Shown: in pieces, positions 17,131 to 29,301 of the stretch
How the letters are laid out: the number at the start of each line of letters is the position of its first letter
How positions within the stretch are numbered: the stretch's first letter is position 1
Assembly (NCBI RefSeq): GCF_029674545.1
Contig: NZ_CP121354.1
Span: 2,799,001 to 2,863,000 of the forward strand
DNA length: 64,000 nucleotides
Reading direction: 5' to 3'
Source of the DNA: Mesorhizobium sp. WSM4904
GTDB lineage: Bacteria; Pseudomonadota; Alphaproteobacteria; Rhizobiales; Rhizobiaceae
Program-made: the position numbers and the translations under genes
The notes under the pieces: generated by a model
What the model was told of the DNA's origin: nothing
Seen by the model: the letters and a program-made list of their open reading frames with translations, nothing else
Databases searched by the model: none

Positions 17131-18399
17131 ATGAAGCTTCTTCACGCATTTCTTGCGCTTGCGGCCGGCGCGATGTTCGCCGCAGTCCCAGCTCATGCGG
17201 TCGACCTGTCGATCGTGTCGGGCGACACCGGCGACGGCATCAAGGTGCTGCGCGAGATACTCGACCGCTACGAGAAGCAGAGCGGCAACAAGGTCAACAT
17301 CGTCGTCATGCCGCCGTCGACGACCGACCAGTTCGGCCAGTACAAGCTGTGGCTAGCCGCCGGAAACACCGACATCGACGTTTACCAGACCGACGTGATC
17401 TGGGCGCCGCAGCTCGCCAGCCAGCTCGTCGACCTGACCGATGCGACCAAGGACATCGTGGCCAAGCACTTCCCCTCGATCATCCAGTCGCAGACCGTCA
17501 ACGGCAAGCTGGTCGCGCTGCCGATCTACACCGACGCGCCGGCGCTCTACTACCGCAAGGATCTGCTCGACAAATACGGCGCCAAGGTGCCGACCACCTG
17601 GAAGGAGTTGGCCGACACCGCGAAGCTGGTGATGGACAAGGAACGGGCCGCCGGCAACAAGGACATGTGGGGTTTCGTCTTCCAGGGCAATGCCTATGAG
17701 GGGCTGACTTGCGACGCGCTCGAATGGGTGATGTCGAATGGCGGCGGCCAGATCATCGATCCGGACGGCACGGTCTCCGTCAACAATCCAAAGGCGGCGG
17801 CCGCGCTCGACATGGTCAAGGGCTGGATCGGCACCATCTCGCCGCCGGGCGTGCTCGCCTACCAGGAAGAGGAAGCGCGCGGCGTCTGGCAGACCGGCAA
17901 CGCCGTCTTCATGCGCAACTGGCCCTATGCCTATGCGCTCGGCAACGGCGGAGATTCACCCATCAAGGGCAAGTTCGACGTGGCGCCGCTGCCGGCGGGG
18001 GAGGGCGAAGGCGCGCGGCCGGTCGCGACGCTGGGCGGCTGGAATCTCGCGGTCTCCAAATATTCGAAGAACCCGGAGGCGGCGATCGACATGGTCAAGT
18101 TCATCGCTTCGCCCGAGATGCAGAAATACCGGACTCTGAAGAGATCGACCCTGCCGACCATCCAGGCGCTCTATGACGATGCCGACATCGCCAAGGAACA
18201 GCCGATCGTTCCGCGCTGGAAAGAGGTCTTCCTCAACGCGGCGCCGCGGCCCTCGGCGACGGTCAAGGTCAAGTACAACGAGGCGTCGAGCCAGTTCTGG
18301 ACCGCCGTGCACAAGACCCTGTCCGGCGAGGGCAGCGCCGCCGACAATCTCGCCGATCTCGAAGTGACGCTGACCAAGCTGAAAGGCAGCGGCTGGTGA
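17131..18399 (+). CDS. Sugar ABC transporter substrate-binding protein (trehalose/maltose type)
   Basis: The 422-residue family 1 binding protein has a Sec signal peptide (MKLLHAFLALAAGAMFAAVPAHA). The mature part includes DLSIVSGDTGDG, STTDQFGQYKLWLAAGNTDIDVYQTD and the family motif ALPIYTDAPALYYRKDLLDKYG. It resembles the trehalose/maltose binding proteins of rhizobia (ThuE type). It would deliver disaccharide to the two permeases encoded directly downstream; its stop overlaps the first permease start by four bases. The ATG at 17131 follows AAAGGGAGG. Confidence 0.88.
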   Translation: MKLLHAFLALAAGAMFAAVPAHAVDLSIVSGDTGDGIKVLREILDRYEKQSGNKVNIVVMPPSTTDQFGQYKLWLAAGNTDIDVYQTDVIWAPQLASQLVDLTDATKDIVAKHFPSIIQSQTVNGKLVALPIYTDAPALYYRKDLLDKYGAKVPTTWKELADTAKLVMDKERAAGNKDMWGFVFQGNAYEGLTCDALEWVMSNGGGQIIDPDGTVSVNNPKAAAALDMVKGWIGTISPPGVLAYQEEEARGVWQTGNAVFMRNWPYAYALGNGGDSPIKGKFDVAPLPAGEGEGARPVATLGGWNLAVSKYSKNPEAAIDMVKFIASPEMQKYRTLKRSTLPTIQALYDDADIAKEQPIVPRWKEVFLNAAPRPSATVKVKYNEASSQFWTAVHKTLSGEGSAADNLADLEVTLTKLKGSGW

Positions 18400-19409
18400 C
18401 CGCGGCGCCGGCAGAAGCCGGCTCGGGCGTCCGCGGCGGCAAGACGAAACGGGCGCCGGAAGCAGTCGCCACCCGGCGTCCGCGCTCACGGCTGATGGCG
18501 CAGCGCGTGCGCTCGGCCTGGCTGTTCCTCACGCCGATGCTTGCGGTGCTTGCCGCCGTCGCCGGTTGGCCGCTGATCCGCACCGTCTATTTCAGCCTCA
18601 CTGACGCCTCGCTGTCGGACCTCGACGCCCGCCAATGGGTGGGCTTCGCCAATTACTTCTCGATGCTCAGCATGCCGAGCGGCCGCACGATCTATGACGG
18701 GCTGCTGGTTGATCCGGTGTGGTGGCGCGCCGTCTGGAACACGATGCGCTTCACGGCGGTCTCGGTGACCTGCGAGACGATCCTGGGCATGATCGTCGCG
18801 CTCGTGCTCAACGCCGAGTTCCGTGGACGCGGCATCGTCAGGGCGGCGATCCTCATTCCCTGGGCGATCCCGACGATCGTCTCGGCAAAGATGTGGCAAT
18901 GGATGCTCAACGACCAGTTCGGCATCATCAATGTCGTGCTGCTGAACCTCGGCCTGATCCATGCCAAGATCGCCTGGACCGCCAGCGCCGACACGGCGAT
19001 GGTCGCGGTGCTGATCGTCGACATCTGGAAGACGACGCCGTTCATGGCGCTGCTGATCCTTGCAGCATTGCAGATGCTGCCGCGCGAGATCATCGAGGTG
19101 GCAAAGCTCGACGGCGCCAATCCGTGGCAGATCTTCTGGCGGGTGACCCTGCCGCTGATCCGCCCGGCGGTGATGGTGGCGGTGATCTTCCGCGCGCTCG
19201 ATGCGCTGCGCATCTTCGACCTGATCTATGTGCTGACGCCCAACAATGTGCACACCAAGTCGATGTCGGTGTTCGCGCGCGAGAACCTGTTCGAGTTCGA
19301 CAAGTTCGCCTATGGCTCGGCCGCCTCGACGCTGCTGTTCCTGATCCTCGCGCTGCTCACCATTTCCTACATCCGCATCGCCCGGATAAGCCTGGAAGGA
19401 GGCCGCTGA
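18396..19409 (+). CDS. Sugar ABC transporter permease (MalF/ThuF type)
   Basis: The 337-residue protein has six or more transmembrane helices and the ABC-docking EAA loop EVAKLDGANPWQIFWRVTLP near residue 235. It begins with GTG overlapping the binding-protein TGA. The first 35 residues are polar and basic (cytoplasmic). With the next gene it would form the heterodimeric channel of a disaccharide importer. No ATPase gene follows, so the energy subunit must be supplied from elsewhere, for instance a shared MsmK/MalK-like protein. Confidence 0.9.
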   Translation: MTAAPAEAGSGVRGGKTKRAPEAVATRRPRSRLMAQRVRSAWLFLTPMLAVLAAVAGWPLIRTVYFSLTDASLSDLDARQWVGFANYFSMLSMPSGRTIYDGLLVDPVWWRAVWNTMRFTAVSVTCETILGMIVALVLNAEFRGRGIVRAAILIPWAIPTIVSAKMWQWMLNDQFGIINVVLLNLGLIHAKIAWTASADTAMVAVLIVDIWKTTPFMALLILAALQMLPREIIEVAKLDGANPWQIFWRVTLPLIRPAVMVAVIFRALDALRIFDLIYVLTPNNVHTKSMSVFARENLFEFDKFAYGSAASTLLFLILALLTISYIRIARISLEGGR

Positions 19410-19410
19410 G

Positions 19411-20235
19411 ATGGCGATCCTGAAACGCGCGGCCTTCTATCTGCTGGTGGCAGTGATCATCTTCATCGCGGTCTTCCCGTTCTACTACGCCATCGCCACC
19501 AGCCTGAAATCGGGAACGGAGCTCTTCGAGGCGAACCTGTGGCCGCATACGATCAGCCTCGCCAACTACCGGAACGTGATCACCGAAGGCACCTTCCTGC
19601 GCAATCTCGTGAACTCGCTGGTCGTCTCGGGCGCGGTCGTGCTGATCTCGCTGCTGCTCGGCGTCACCGCCGCCTATTCGCTGGCGCGCATCCGTTTTCG
19701 CGGCCGTGCGGCGCTGATGCTCGGCATCCTGTCGGTCTCGATGTTCCCGCAGGTGGCGGTGCTGGCCGGCCTGTTCGAGATGATCCGCTGGGCCGGCCTC
19801 TACAATTCGCTGATCGCGCTGATCTTCTCCTACATGATCTTCACCCTGCCGTTCACCGTCTGGGTGCTCACCACCTTCGTGCGCGACCTGCCGGTCGAGA
19901 TCGAGGAAGCGGCGATCCTGGACGGCGCCACACCCTGGATCATCATCACCCGCGTCTTCCTGCCTTTGATGTGGCCGGCCTTGGCGACGACGGGCATGCT
20001 CGCCTTCATCGGCGCCTGGAACGAGTTCCTGTTCGCGCTGACCTTCACTTCCAACAATGCGCAGCGCACCGTGCCAGTGGCGATCGCGCTGCTTTCCGGC
20101 ACCTCGCAGTTCGAAATTCCGTGGGGCAACATCATGGCCGCGTCGGTGATCGTCACCGTGCCGCTGGTGGTGCTGGTGCTGATCTTCCAGCGCAAGATCG
20201 TTTCCGGTCTCACCGCCGGCGGGGTCAAGGGATAG
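19411..20235 (+). CDS. Sugar ABC transporter permease (MalG/ThuG type)
   Basis: The 274-residue second permease has six transmembrane helices. Its EAA loop is EAAILDGATPWIIITRVFLP and its end is typical of MalG-like proteins (QRKIVSGLTAGGVKG). It starts one base after the upstream stop, so translation is coupled. The SBP-permease-permease order is normal for family 1 sugar importers; the usual fourth gene (ATPase) is replaced by an unrelated DUF899 gene 120 bp later. Confidence 0.92.
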   Translation: MAILKRAAFYLLVAVIIFIAVFPFYYAIATSLKSGTELFEANLWPHTISLANYRNVITEGTFLRNLVNSLVVSGAVVLISLLLGVTAAYSLARIRFRGRAALMLGILSVSMFPQVAVLAGLFEMIRWAGLYNSLIALIFSYMIFTLPFTVWVLTTFVRDLPVEIEEAAILDGATPWIIITRVFLPLMWPALATTGMLAFIGAWNEFLFALTFTSNNAQRTVPVAIALLSGTSQFEIPWGNIMAASVIVTVPLVVLVLIFQRKIVSGLTAGGVKG

Positions 20236-20355
20236 GCGTCAGAAGAAAGTGAGGGCGGCACGCGCCAAAAGTGTCGGATGCAGCCGGCGCGACACGTCCT
20301 TCGGTCGTAGTGCAACCCGCGCCGGGACGCCGGCGCGACGGCCAAGGAGAAAGCC

Positions 20356-21111
20356 ATGATCACCTTTCCCAACGAATCCGCCAAATATCGCGCCGCCCGC
20401 GAGAAGCTCCTGCAAAAGGAAATCGAGCTGCGCCGCGCCATGGAAGCCGTGGCCGCGGCCAGACGCGCGCTGCCGCCGGGTGGGCTGGTGTCGCACGACT
20501 ATCTCTTCGACGGGCTGGACGGCGAGGGCAGGGCGACGCGGGTCAGCCTGTCCGACCTGTTCCAGCCGGGCAAGGACTCGCTGATCCTCTACCAGATGAT
20601 GTTTCCGCGCCATCCGCAGGAAACGCGCGCCGTGGCGGCGAGCGGCGAGACGGCGAAGCTTGCCCGAGCGGACCAGCCATGCCCGTCCTGCACCGCGCTG
20701 CTCGACCAGCTGGACGGCGCCGTCGGCCATCTGGAGGCGGCGGGCTTCAACTTCGCCGTGGTGGCGAAGACCGCGCTCGACAATCTGACGGCGCTCGGCC
20801 GCGACCGCGGCTGGAAGAACATGCGGCTCGTCTCCTCGGCCGGCAACAGCTTCAAGCGCGACTACAATTCCGAGACCAGCGACGGCGCGCAGATACCGCT
20901 GCTTTCGGTGTTCCGGCGCGACGACGACGGCATCCGTCATTTCTGGTCGTCGGAGCTTGGCTTCGCGCCGACCGAGCCCGGCCAGGATCCGCGCGCGATC
21001 GGCACCTGCGAGATCCTGTGGAACCTGATGGATTTCACTCCGGACGGCCGCCCGGACTGGCACGAGCAGCTGCAATATTCCGAACGCGCCGCCGAAGCGT
21101 CCTGCCACTGA
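20356..21111 (+). CDS. DUF899 family thioredoxin-like protein
   Basis: The 251-residue protein matches the DUF899 layout: FPNESAKYRAAREKLLQKEIELRR at the N-terminus, a thioredoxin-like core with LFQPGKDSLILYQMMF, a CPSC pair in QPCPSCTALLDQLDG, and IGTCEILWNLMDFTPDGRP at the end. The CPSC could be redox active. Proteins of this family are cytosolic and of unproven function. A 120-bp gap and AAGGAGAAAGCC before the ATG suggest its own translation signal, perhaps with read-through from the sugar operon. Confidence 0.88.
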   Translation: MITFPNESAKYRAAREKLLQKEIELRRAMEAVAAARRALPPGGLVSHDYLFDGLDGEGRATRVSLSDLFQPGKDSLILYQMMFPRHPQETRAVAASGETAKLARADQPCPSCTALLDQLDGAVGHLEAAGFNFAVVAKTALDNLTALGRDRGWKNMRLVSSAGNSFKRDYNSETSDGAQIPLLSVFRRDDDGIRHFWSSELGFAPTEPGQDPRAIGTCEILWNLMDFTPDGRPDWHEQLQYSERAAEASCH

Positions 21112-21211
21112 CGGCAAGGCGGGCTGTTCCGGCGCCGGTCTTTCCAGGCAACCCCGACGCCGGTGCCGCGTTTGAGGTGGCAGAGGGGCTGTTCCGGATC
21201 GGAGACTTCAG

Positions 21212-21778
21212 ATGAGAACGCTTCTGCCCCTGGCCGCCATCGCGCTGCTCGCCGGCGCGCCGGCTGCCCTTGCCCAGTCGGACGACACCAGCCCGGATGC
21301 GGTTGGCCCCATGGTGACCGAGGACAAGGTCGACACCCAAACCTTCGTCGCCACCGTGCCCAACGCCGACGAATTCGAGATCCAGTCGGGCAAGCTGGCG
21401 CAAGAGAAGTCGGCGTCGGACGACGTCAAGGCCTTCGCCGGCCAGATGATCGCCGACCACGCCAAGATCGGCGAGGACTTCAAGGCGGCGCTGAGCCAGG
21501 GCCAGACGACCGCCTCGATCAAGCCCTCCGATCCCGCGCTGCAACCCAGGGAGCAGCAGATGCTCGGCGAATTGAAGAGCGCCAGCGGCAAGGATTTCGA
21601 CCGGAAATACATCAAGATGCAGACCGACGCGCACAAGGATGCGGTCGCCCTGTTCAGCACCTACGCGAAGTCAGGCGACGACCCGGCGATGAAGGAATTC
21701 GCCAAGAAAGAGCTGCCGGTGCTGAAGATGCATGAGAAGCATGCGAAGGATCTGGCCGTGGCGCATCAGGGGAGTTGA
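21212..21778 (+). CDS. DUF4142 exported protein
   Basis: The 188-residue protein has a signal peptide (MRTLLPLAAIALLAGAPAALA) and a helical DUF4142 domain: ADEFEIQSGKLAQEKSASDDVKAFAGQMIADHAKIGEDF, with the ferritin-like D-H pair, and KYIKMQTDAHKDAVALFSTYAK. It is predicted to be periplasmic. Family members are linked to stress and to ferritin-like bundles, but no enzyme activity is established. A repeat cluster follows directly. Confidence 0.88.
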   Translation: MRTLLPLAAIALLAGAPAALAQSDDTSPDAVGPMVTEDKVDTQTFVATVPNADEFEIQSGKLAQEKSASDDVKAFAGQMIADHAKIGEDFKAALSQGQTTASIKPSDPALQPREQQMLGELKSASGKDFDRKYIKMQTDAHKDAVALFSTYAKSGDDPAMKEFAKKELPVLKMHEKHAKDLAVAHQGS

Positions 21779-21798
21779 ACAGCACCTGATGAGTGCCT

Positions 21799-21887
21799 TG
21801 CAGAAAAAGGGCGCCGGCGTTGCGGCCAGCCCCTTCTCCCCGTTCCACGGGGAGAAGATGCCGGCAGGCAGATGAGGGGCAGCGCCG
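21799..21887 (+). repeat. Palindromic intergenic repeat, copy 1
   Basis: The unit runs from TTGCAGAAAAAGGGCGCC through a hairpin formed by TTCTCCCCG and CGGGGAGAA to GATGAGGGGCAGCGCC. It matches the copy at 22051-22138 nearly base for base and the inverted copy between them. It resembles the mosaic palindromic elements dispersed between genes in Rhizobium and Mesorhizobium. Confidence 0.8.
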
Positions 21888-21960
21888 ACGTTGGTTGGAT
21901 AGTAGCGGGGCTTCGGATAGATAGTTGCCGCTGCTCGATCCATACCTTACCAAACGCCGG

Positions 21961-22018
21961 CGCCGCCCCTCATTGCCCTGCCGGGCATTTCTCCCCGTCT
22001 AGAGACGGGGAGAAAGAC
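21961..22018 (-). repeat. Palindromic intergenic repeat, inverted copy
   Basis: This is the same element in opposite orientation: GCCGCCCCTCATTGCCCTGC, then TTTCTCCCCG and CGGGGAGAAA around TCTAGAGA. With the flanking direct copies it could form long alternative stem-loops. Confidence 0.75.
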
Positions 22019-22050
22019 GCTTGCGCCGACGGTTTCGCCAATTTCCGAGG

Positions 22051-22138
22051 TTGCAGAAAGGGCGCTGACGTCGCGGCCAGCTCCCTTCTCCCCGTTCTAC
22101 GGGGAGAAGATGCCGGCAGGCAGATGAGGGGCAGCGCC
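22051..22138 (+). repeat. Palindromic intergenic repeat, copy 2
   Basis: This is a near-identical direct copy of the unit at 21799-21887, 252 bp downstream, ending in the same GATGAGGGGCAGCGCC. Only a few substitutions are visible (TTCCACGG versus TTCTACGG). Confidence 0.8.
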
Positions 22139-22219
22139 AACCTCTGCCGGTAGGCGAAACGATTGCGTCCGCCCTTTTTCGCGGCAGAATGTCGACCCGA
22201 ACCGAATGAGCGATCACCC

Positions 22220-22684
22220 ATGCCCAAGATCGACCTGTCATCCGTACCCGTCCGCAAGGGCTCGGGCTATCCGCCGCCCTTCGACCTCCCTTGCGCCGAC
22301 CGCACACGACAGCGCCTCGGCGATGCCGGCGGGCTGGAGGATTTCGGCGTCAACCTGATGACGCTGCCGCCCGGCGGCTGGTCGAGCCAGCGCCACTGGC
22401 ACAGCCATGAGGACGAGTTCGTCTATGTGCTGGAAGGCGAGCTGACGCTGGTCGAGGACGGCGGCGAAACGCTGCTCAGGGCGGGCGACTGCGCGACGTT
22501 CGCCAAGGACAGCGGCGACGGCCACCACATGATCAACCGCTCGTCAGTGACGGCGCGCTACCTGGAAGTCGGCTCGCGCAACCCGGACGATCTCATCACC
22601 TGCTCCGACATCGACATGATGAGCCCAAGCTCGGATGGACGGTTCTTGCACAAGGATGGGGTGCCGTATCCGGGGCAGGGGTGA
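22220..22684 (+). CDS. Cupin domain protein
   Basis: The 154-residue cupin carries complete metal-binding motifs: HWHSHEDEFVYVLEGELTLV (His, His, Glu) and GDCATFAKDSGDGHHMIN (His). The segment NRSSVTARYLEVGSRNPDD is typical of transcription-independent cupins of unknown substrate. An in-frame start 19 codons upstream (22163) has no ribosome-binding site, so the ATG at 22220 is preferred. It is the last normal-GC gene before an AT-rich island. Confidence 0.85.
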   Translation: MPKIDLSSVPVRKGSGYPPPFDLPCADRTRQRLGDAGGLEDFGVNLMTLPPGGWSSQRHWHSHEDEFVYVLEGELTLVEDGGETLLRAGDCATFAKDSGDGHHMINRSSVTARYLEVGSRNPDDLITCSDIDMMSPSSDGRFLHKDGVPYPGQG

Positions 22685-22830
22685 AATTGGCATCAACAGT
22701 CTCGCCCAGTATGCGGCGTTCACGCGGTAGATAAGACCACGACGCCTGGCGTAGCGGCGCTAACTACGTCTAAGGCTCTTAAATGCATAAGGCCTGCGAT
22801 GCCAGTGTTCTGCCGTCTAAAACGTACATG

Positions 22831-22858
22831 TTGTGTACATGGCCGGCCTTGTGTACAC
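22831..22858. promoter_or_regulatory. TTGTGTACA operator-like repeats
   Basis: TTGTGTACA occurs at 22831-22839 and 22849-22857; the second extends to the perfect palindrome GTGTACAC (22851-22858). A related GTACATG lies at 22824-22830. The sites are 18 bp apart and end 24 bp before the start of the ParB-like gene, a position fitting autoregulation. Confidence 0.4.
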
Positions 22859-22881
22859 TCTTGAATGGGTGGGAGGACGAA

Positions 22882-23736
22882 ATGATAGCAGATCAGAGTC
22901 TACAGGCGCTCGGCGAAATCGAGGGACTAATTAGAAACCCTCCAGAGACGAGCCGGATTGTTGATATCGATCCGAAGACCGCAAAAATTCTTTTGGACCA
23001 GAGAAACAGAGGAAACAGACCACAAAAGCCAAACAAGGTTCAGCAATTCACCGCCGATATAAGCTCAAGCAGGTGGGGCCTTACTGGAGACACCATCAAA
23101 TTTGGCAGCGACGGGCGCCTTTTGGACGGGCAGAATCGACTTGCGGCATGCGTAAGAGCGGATAGGAACTTTAAAACGCATGTTGTCTTTAATATTGATC
23201 CAGCTCTTTTCGGTAGAATGGATATCGGAAAGCCGAGGAACGCAGCAGACGTCCTGCATATTGCTGGATACAAGTATGCCTCTACACTGGCATCAGCCGT
23301 ACGGTGGGCCTATTTGCTCGATACAAATCCATACAACCGCGATACCTTAGGTCCGGATTTCATCCTCGGTCTCGTGAAGAACAAGTATCCTGACATTGAA
23401 CCTTTTCTGTCTCGTGGACGTTCGATAAATAAGCAGTATGCCCATCCTGCTGGCCAAGCTTCTGCTCTTCTGTACAAATTCTCTAAATCAGATACTGGTA
23501 AATACTCTGAATTCTATGATGCGTGGATGACGGGAAAGAGAAATGGCCCGTACCAGATAATCGATACTATGCAAGCGCTTCTTCACTCGCAAAAAGTAAA
23601 TAATAATGGCAGAATTCACGAGCTTGTTCGAGCGTCTGTCATCATTAAAGCGTGGAATATTTTTAGACTTGGTCAGAAAGGCTCGTTGGCCCAATTGCAA
23701 GCTGCAATGAATTCACCAATTGAAAAAATTGGGTAG
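22882..23736 (+). CDS. ParB/sulfiredoxin-fold (DGQNR) protein of AT-rich island
   Basis: The 284-residue protein contains the ParB/Srx-like core IKFGSDGRLLDGQNRLAACV (DGQNR at 82-86) followed by HVVFNIDPALFGRMDIGKPRNAADVLHIAG. Related proteins occur on phages, plasmids and islands; some ParB-fold proteins bind or hydrolyse nucleotides. The function here is unknown. The ATG at 22882 follows GGGAGGACGAA, and an upstream in-frame start has no such site. Codon use and base composition are clearly more AT-rich than in surrounding genes, pointing to transfer. The stop is one base from the stop of the convergent HEPN-like gene. Confidence 0.7.
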   Translation: MIADQSLQALGEIEGLIRNPPETSRIVDIDPKTAKILLDQRNRGNRPQKPNKVQQFTADISSSRWGLTGDTIKFGSDGRLLDGQNRLAACVRADRNFKTHVVFNIDPALFGRMDIGKPRNAADVLHIAGYKYASTLASAVRWAYLLDTNPYNRDTLGPDFILGLVKNKYPDIEPFLSRGRSINKQYAHPAGQASALLYKFSKSDTGKYSEFYDAWMTGKRNGPYQIIDTMQALLHSQKVNNNGRIHELVRASVIIKAWNIFRLGQKGSLAQLQAAMNSPIEKIG

Positions 23737-23737
23737 C

Positions 23738-24385
23738 TTACACCTCATGTGCAAATTTGTCGTGAGAGTGCAACGAGATCCGTTGAGATAGAATCCACCC
23801 AACGGATAGGTGGTTGCGTGTTGGGTACGCGATCTCGAAGGAATTTCCCGGGCGTGACCCAGGGTAGCGGCGACCTGCTAACGACATGGTGGCTTGATCA
23901 AACTCGCGAGCGGCATGGTCTTGAGCATGTGCTATGCGGTGGCGAATAGCGGCGAAGTGCTGCAATCGCGCCTGCGCTGAGGCTACTATTATTTCATAGC
24001 GGCTATTATTAAGATAGGCGCGCGCACGATTGATAACTTGCCCCGGATTGTGCCACAGTTTGTACAGTTGATTGCCAAGAATGGCTGCTTCGGCATCCGC
24101 TATCGTCCTGAAATAGGTCTGATTTTGCCGCAACGGCTCCTGTCCGCCGGAATGCCGATAACCGCACAATAGCCGAAGCAGGCTTTCCTCCAGGAGGACT
24201 TCCCAAGAAAGAAATATTCTTAGATAACTAAGCTCATATGAAAGCTCTATATTTGCAGTCGAGAGGCGAGCGATTTGACGGCCCTGAGCAAACGCGTTCA
24301 CCGCTTCGATTCTTGATATAAGAATCAATGCAGCATCAACATCATGTTGGAAGCTGACGTCGAGATGAGGTAGCTGCCTCGGCAT
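23738..24385 (-). CDS. HEPN-like protein, predicted RNase toxin/effector
   Basis: The 215-residue helical protein contains SWEVLLEESLLRLLCGY (60-76) and the HEPN RNase signature R-x4-H as IRHRIAH (R148, H153). This layout resembles the MAE_28990/RiboL-PSP type HEPN families, whose members cleave RNA in toxin-antitoxin and abortive-infection systems. Its ATG directly follows the TGA of the DUF262 gene with no gap, so the two are one operon. The family assignment is from motif reading and the RNase activity is inferred. Confidence 0.6.
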   Translation of the reverse strand: MPRQLPHLDVSFQHDVDAALILISRIEAVNAFAQGRQIARLSTANIELSYELSYLRIFLSWEVLLEESLLRLLCGYRHSGGQEPLRQNQTYFRTIADAEAAILGNQLYKLWHNPGQVINRARAYLNNSRYEIIVASAQARLQHFAAIRHRIAHAQDHAAREFDQATMSLAGRRYPGSRPGNSFEIAYPTRNHLSVGWILSQRISLHSHDKFAHEV

Positions 24386-25447
24386 TCAACGGAATGCCGA
24401 TCCATATATATTCTCAAGGCGGATTTGCCGCGGGCGCAAGTTATCGGTTTGCCGTGAACACGCGCGAATAAACGTCTCATAACCCTCGAGTACCTCCCCG
24501 TCGTCTTCTTTGGCCAAGACGAGTATGCTGGATAGGTTCAAAACTGCTATCTGGAGTGTCTCTGCGTCGCTGCGGCTAAATCGCCCCGTGGCAGAGGTCT
24601 GCAGTTCAATCCTTGGCAGGCCGTATATGCGATGGTAGGTGGCTGTAAAAAGTGAATAGAAAAGTGGCACCCTGCGGAATTCTGTTGAAGGTAATTCATC
24701 CCCGACCGAGACATTGATGGCGTCGATGGTTTTGCGAAAGCGATCTTCTACTTGCCCTCTTTCGGGAAATTCTTCATCAAATTTGGCATAGAATCCATCA
24801 ATTGATTTCTTTTTATCTTGCAACCCAGAAATCATAGCTATTATAAGCTCACTTGTTAGTTCTGCCTCTTGCATTCGAGCAATGCCTTGCTCTGTGAAGA
24901 TTCTATTTTTTCTCCAAAACTCAAGATGCTCGACAGCGAGATCATAAGAAGACCTTTTAAATTGTCCAAAATACTTTCCATTGCGCAACTCTTGTGCATT
25001 CAACTTAACGGAGTGCGTATTTAACCTTGCGAATATCCTTAATATGTCGCTATCTTCGACGCCATAAAATACTTCACAGATGAGAGAGTATTGAGATATG
25101 CGATCCTTGGCATCTTGATCAAGGTCTGAGAACCGTTTCCCGATATAGGGGGATTCAATATTTTTCGTTAGAGCATATTTATCCCGCATAAACCCCAGTA
25201 TTGCGCTTACACGTTGCTGACCGTCGACGACTTCACGTACAAGAGCTTTTCTACCCTGATCCTGCGTTACTCTCAGGTATATCGGAGGCACAGGCAATCC
25301 AAGGAGGAGAGTATCGATAAGAAACGATTGAGCAGCCCTGCTCCAGACACCTCTTCGCTGAAATTTAGGAGAAATTGCAAGGGTTCCGGCCTCGTCCCAT
25401 TGGAGAAAATCCAGAGGAGTATAGTTACTTCTATCAGGTTTTCTCAT
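24386..25447 (-). CDS. DUF262 domain protein (ParB-like fold), partner of HEPN gene
   Basis: From the ATG at 25447 (353 residues; a TTG 26 codons upstream is possible), the protein has the DUF262 signature SPKFQRRGVWSRAAQSFLIDTLLLG (read in parts) and VVDGQQRVSAILGF (DGQQR at 75-79). Further pieces are FARLNTHSVKLNAQELRNGKYFG and a helical C-terminus. DUF262 proteins include GmrSD-type restriction enzymes and other phage-defence nucleases or NTPases; no HNH (DUF1524) domain is present, so the effector is probably the HEPN protein encoded next. AT-rich composition marks it as acquired DNA. Confidence 0.85.
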   Translation of the reverse strand: MRKPDRSNYTPLDFLQWDEAGTLAISPKFQRRGVWSRAAQSFLIDTLLLGLPVPPIYLRVTQDQGRKALVREVVDGQQRVSAILGFMRDKYALTKNIESPYIGKRFSDLDQDAKDRISQYSLICEVFYGVEDSDILRIFARLNTHSVKLNAQELRNGKYFGQFKRSSYDLAVEHLEFWRKNRIFTEQGIARMQEAELTSELIIAMISGLQDKKKSIDGFYAKFDEEFPERGQVEDRFRKTIDAINVSVGDELPSTEFRRVPLFYSLFTATYHRIYGLPRIELQTSATGRFSRSDAETLQIAVLNLSSILVLAKEDDGEVLEGYETFIRACSRQTDNLRPRQIRLENIYGSAFR

Positions 25448-25660
25448 TCTTATGTCGTCGATTCTGGATGTTAAATAGCGAAGGGCGTGAAGCCTAAGGA
25501 TATAAGACGGAATTGCGCTCAGCAAGGAGCAGCGTCAGCTTAGTTTTCGGTAGAAATTTGGTGTTTCGTGACGGTGTTGGGGCTGCCACCTGCGTGGCCC
25601 CGAGAAGCGCATGAGCTGCCGCCTGCTCTCATCAAAGCTCGAAATGACGGCTCGTCACCC

Positions 25661-29152
<3,492 letters not shown>

Positions 29153-29301
29153 AGGCAGTTGGTTCCGTTCGGCGAGCGGCTTGCACGAAAAACCGGGCGG
29201 GGGGAGGACCCGGCCGGTTGTGCTTGCGATTCTGGTATCAGGCTAGGAGGGCCTTATAGGGAAGAGTTTTGGCGGATGTAACCCCGAAAATGAGAGAAGC
29301 A

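Noticed and set aside
22685..25660. Search for flanking tRNA, integrase or direct repeats marking the AT-rich island
   Set aside because: No tRNA, integrase gene or clear direct repeat could be seen at either end; island borders are judged from composition only.
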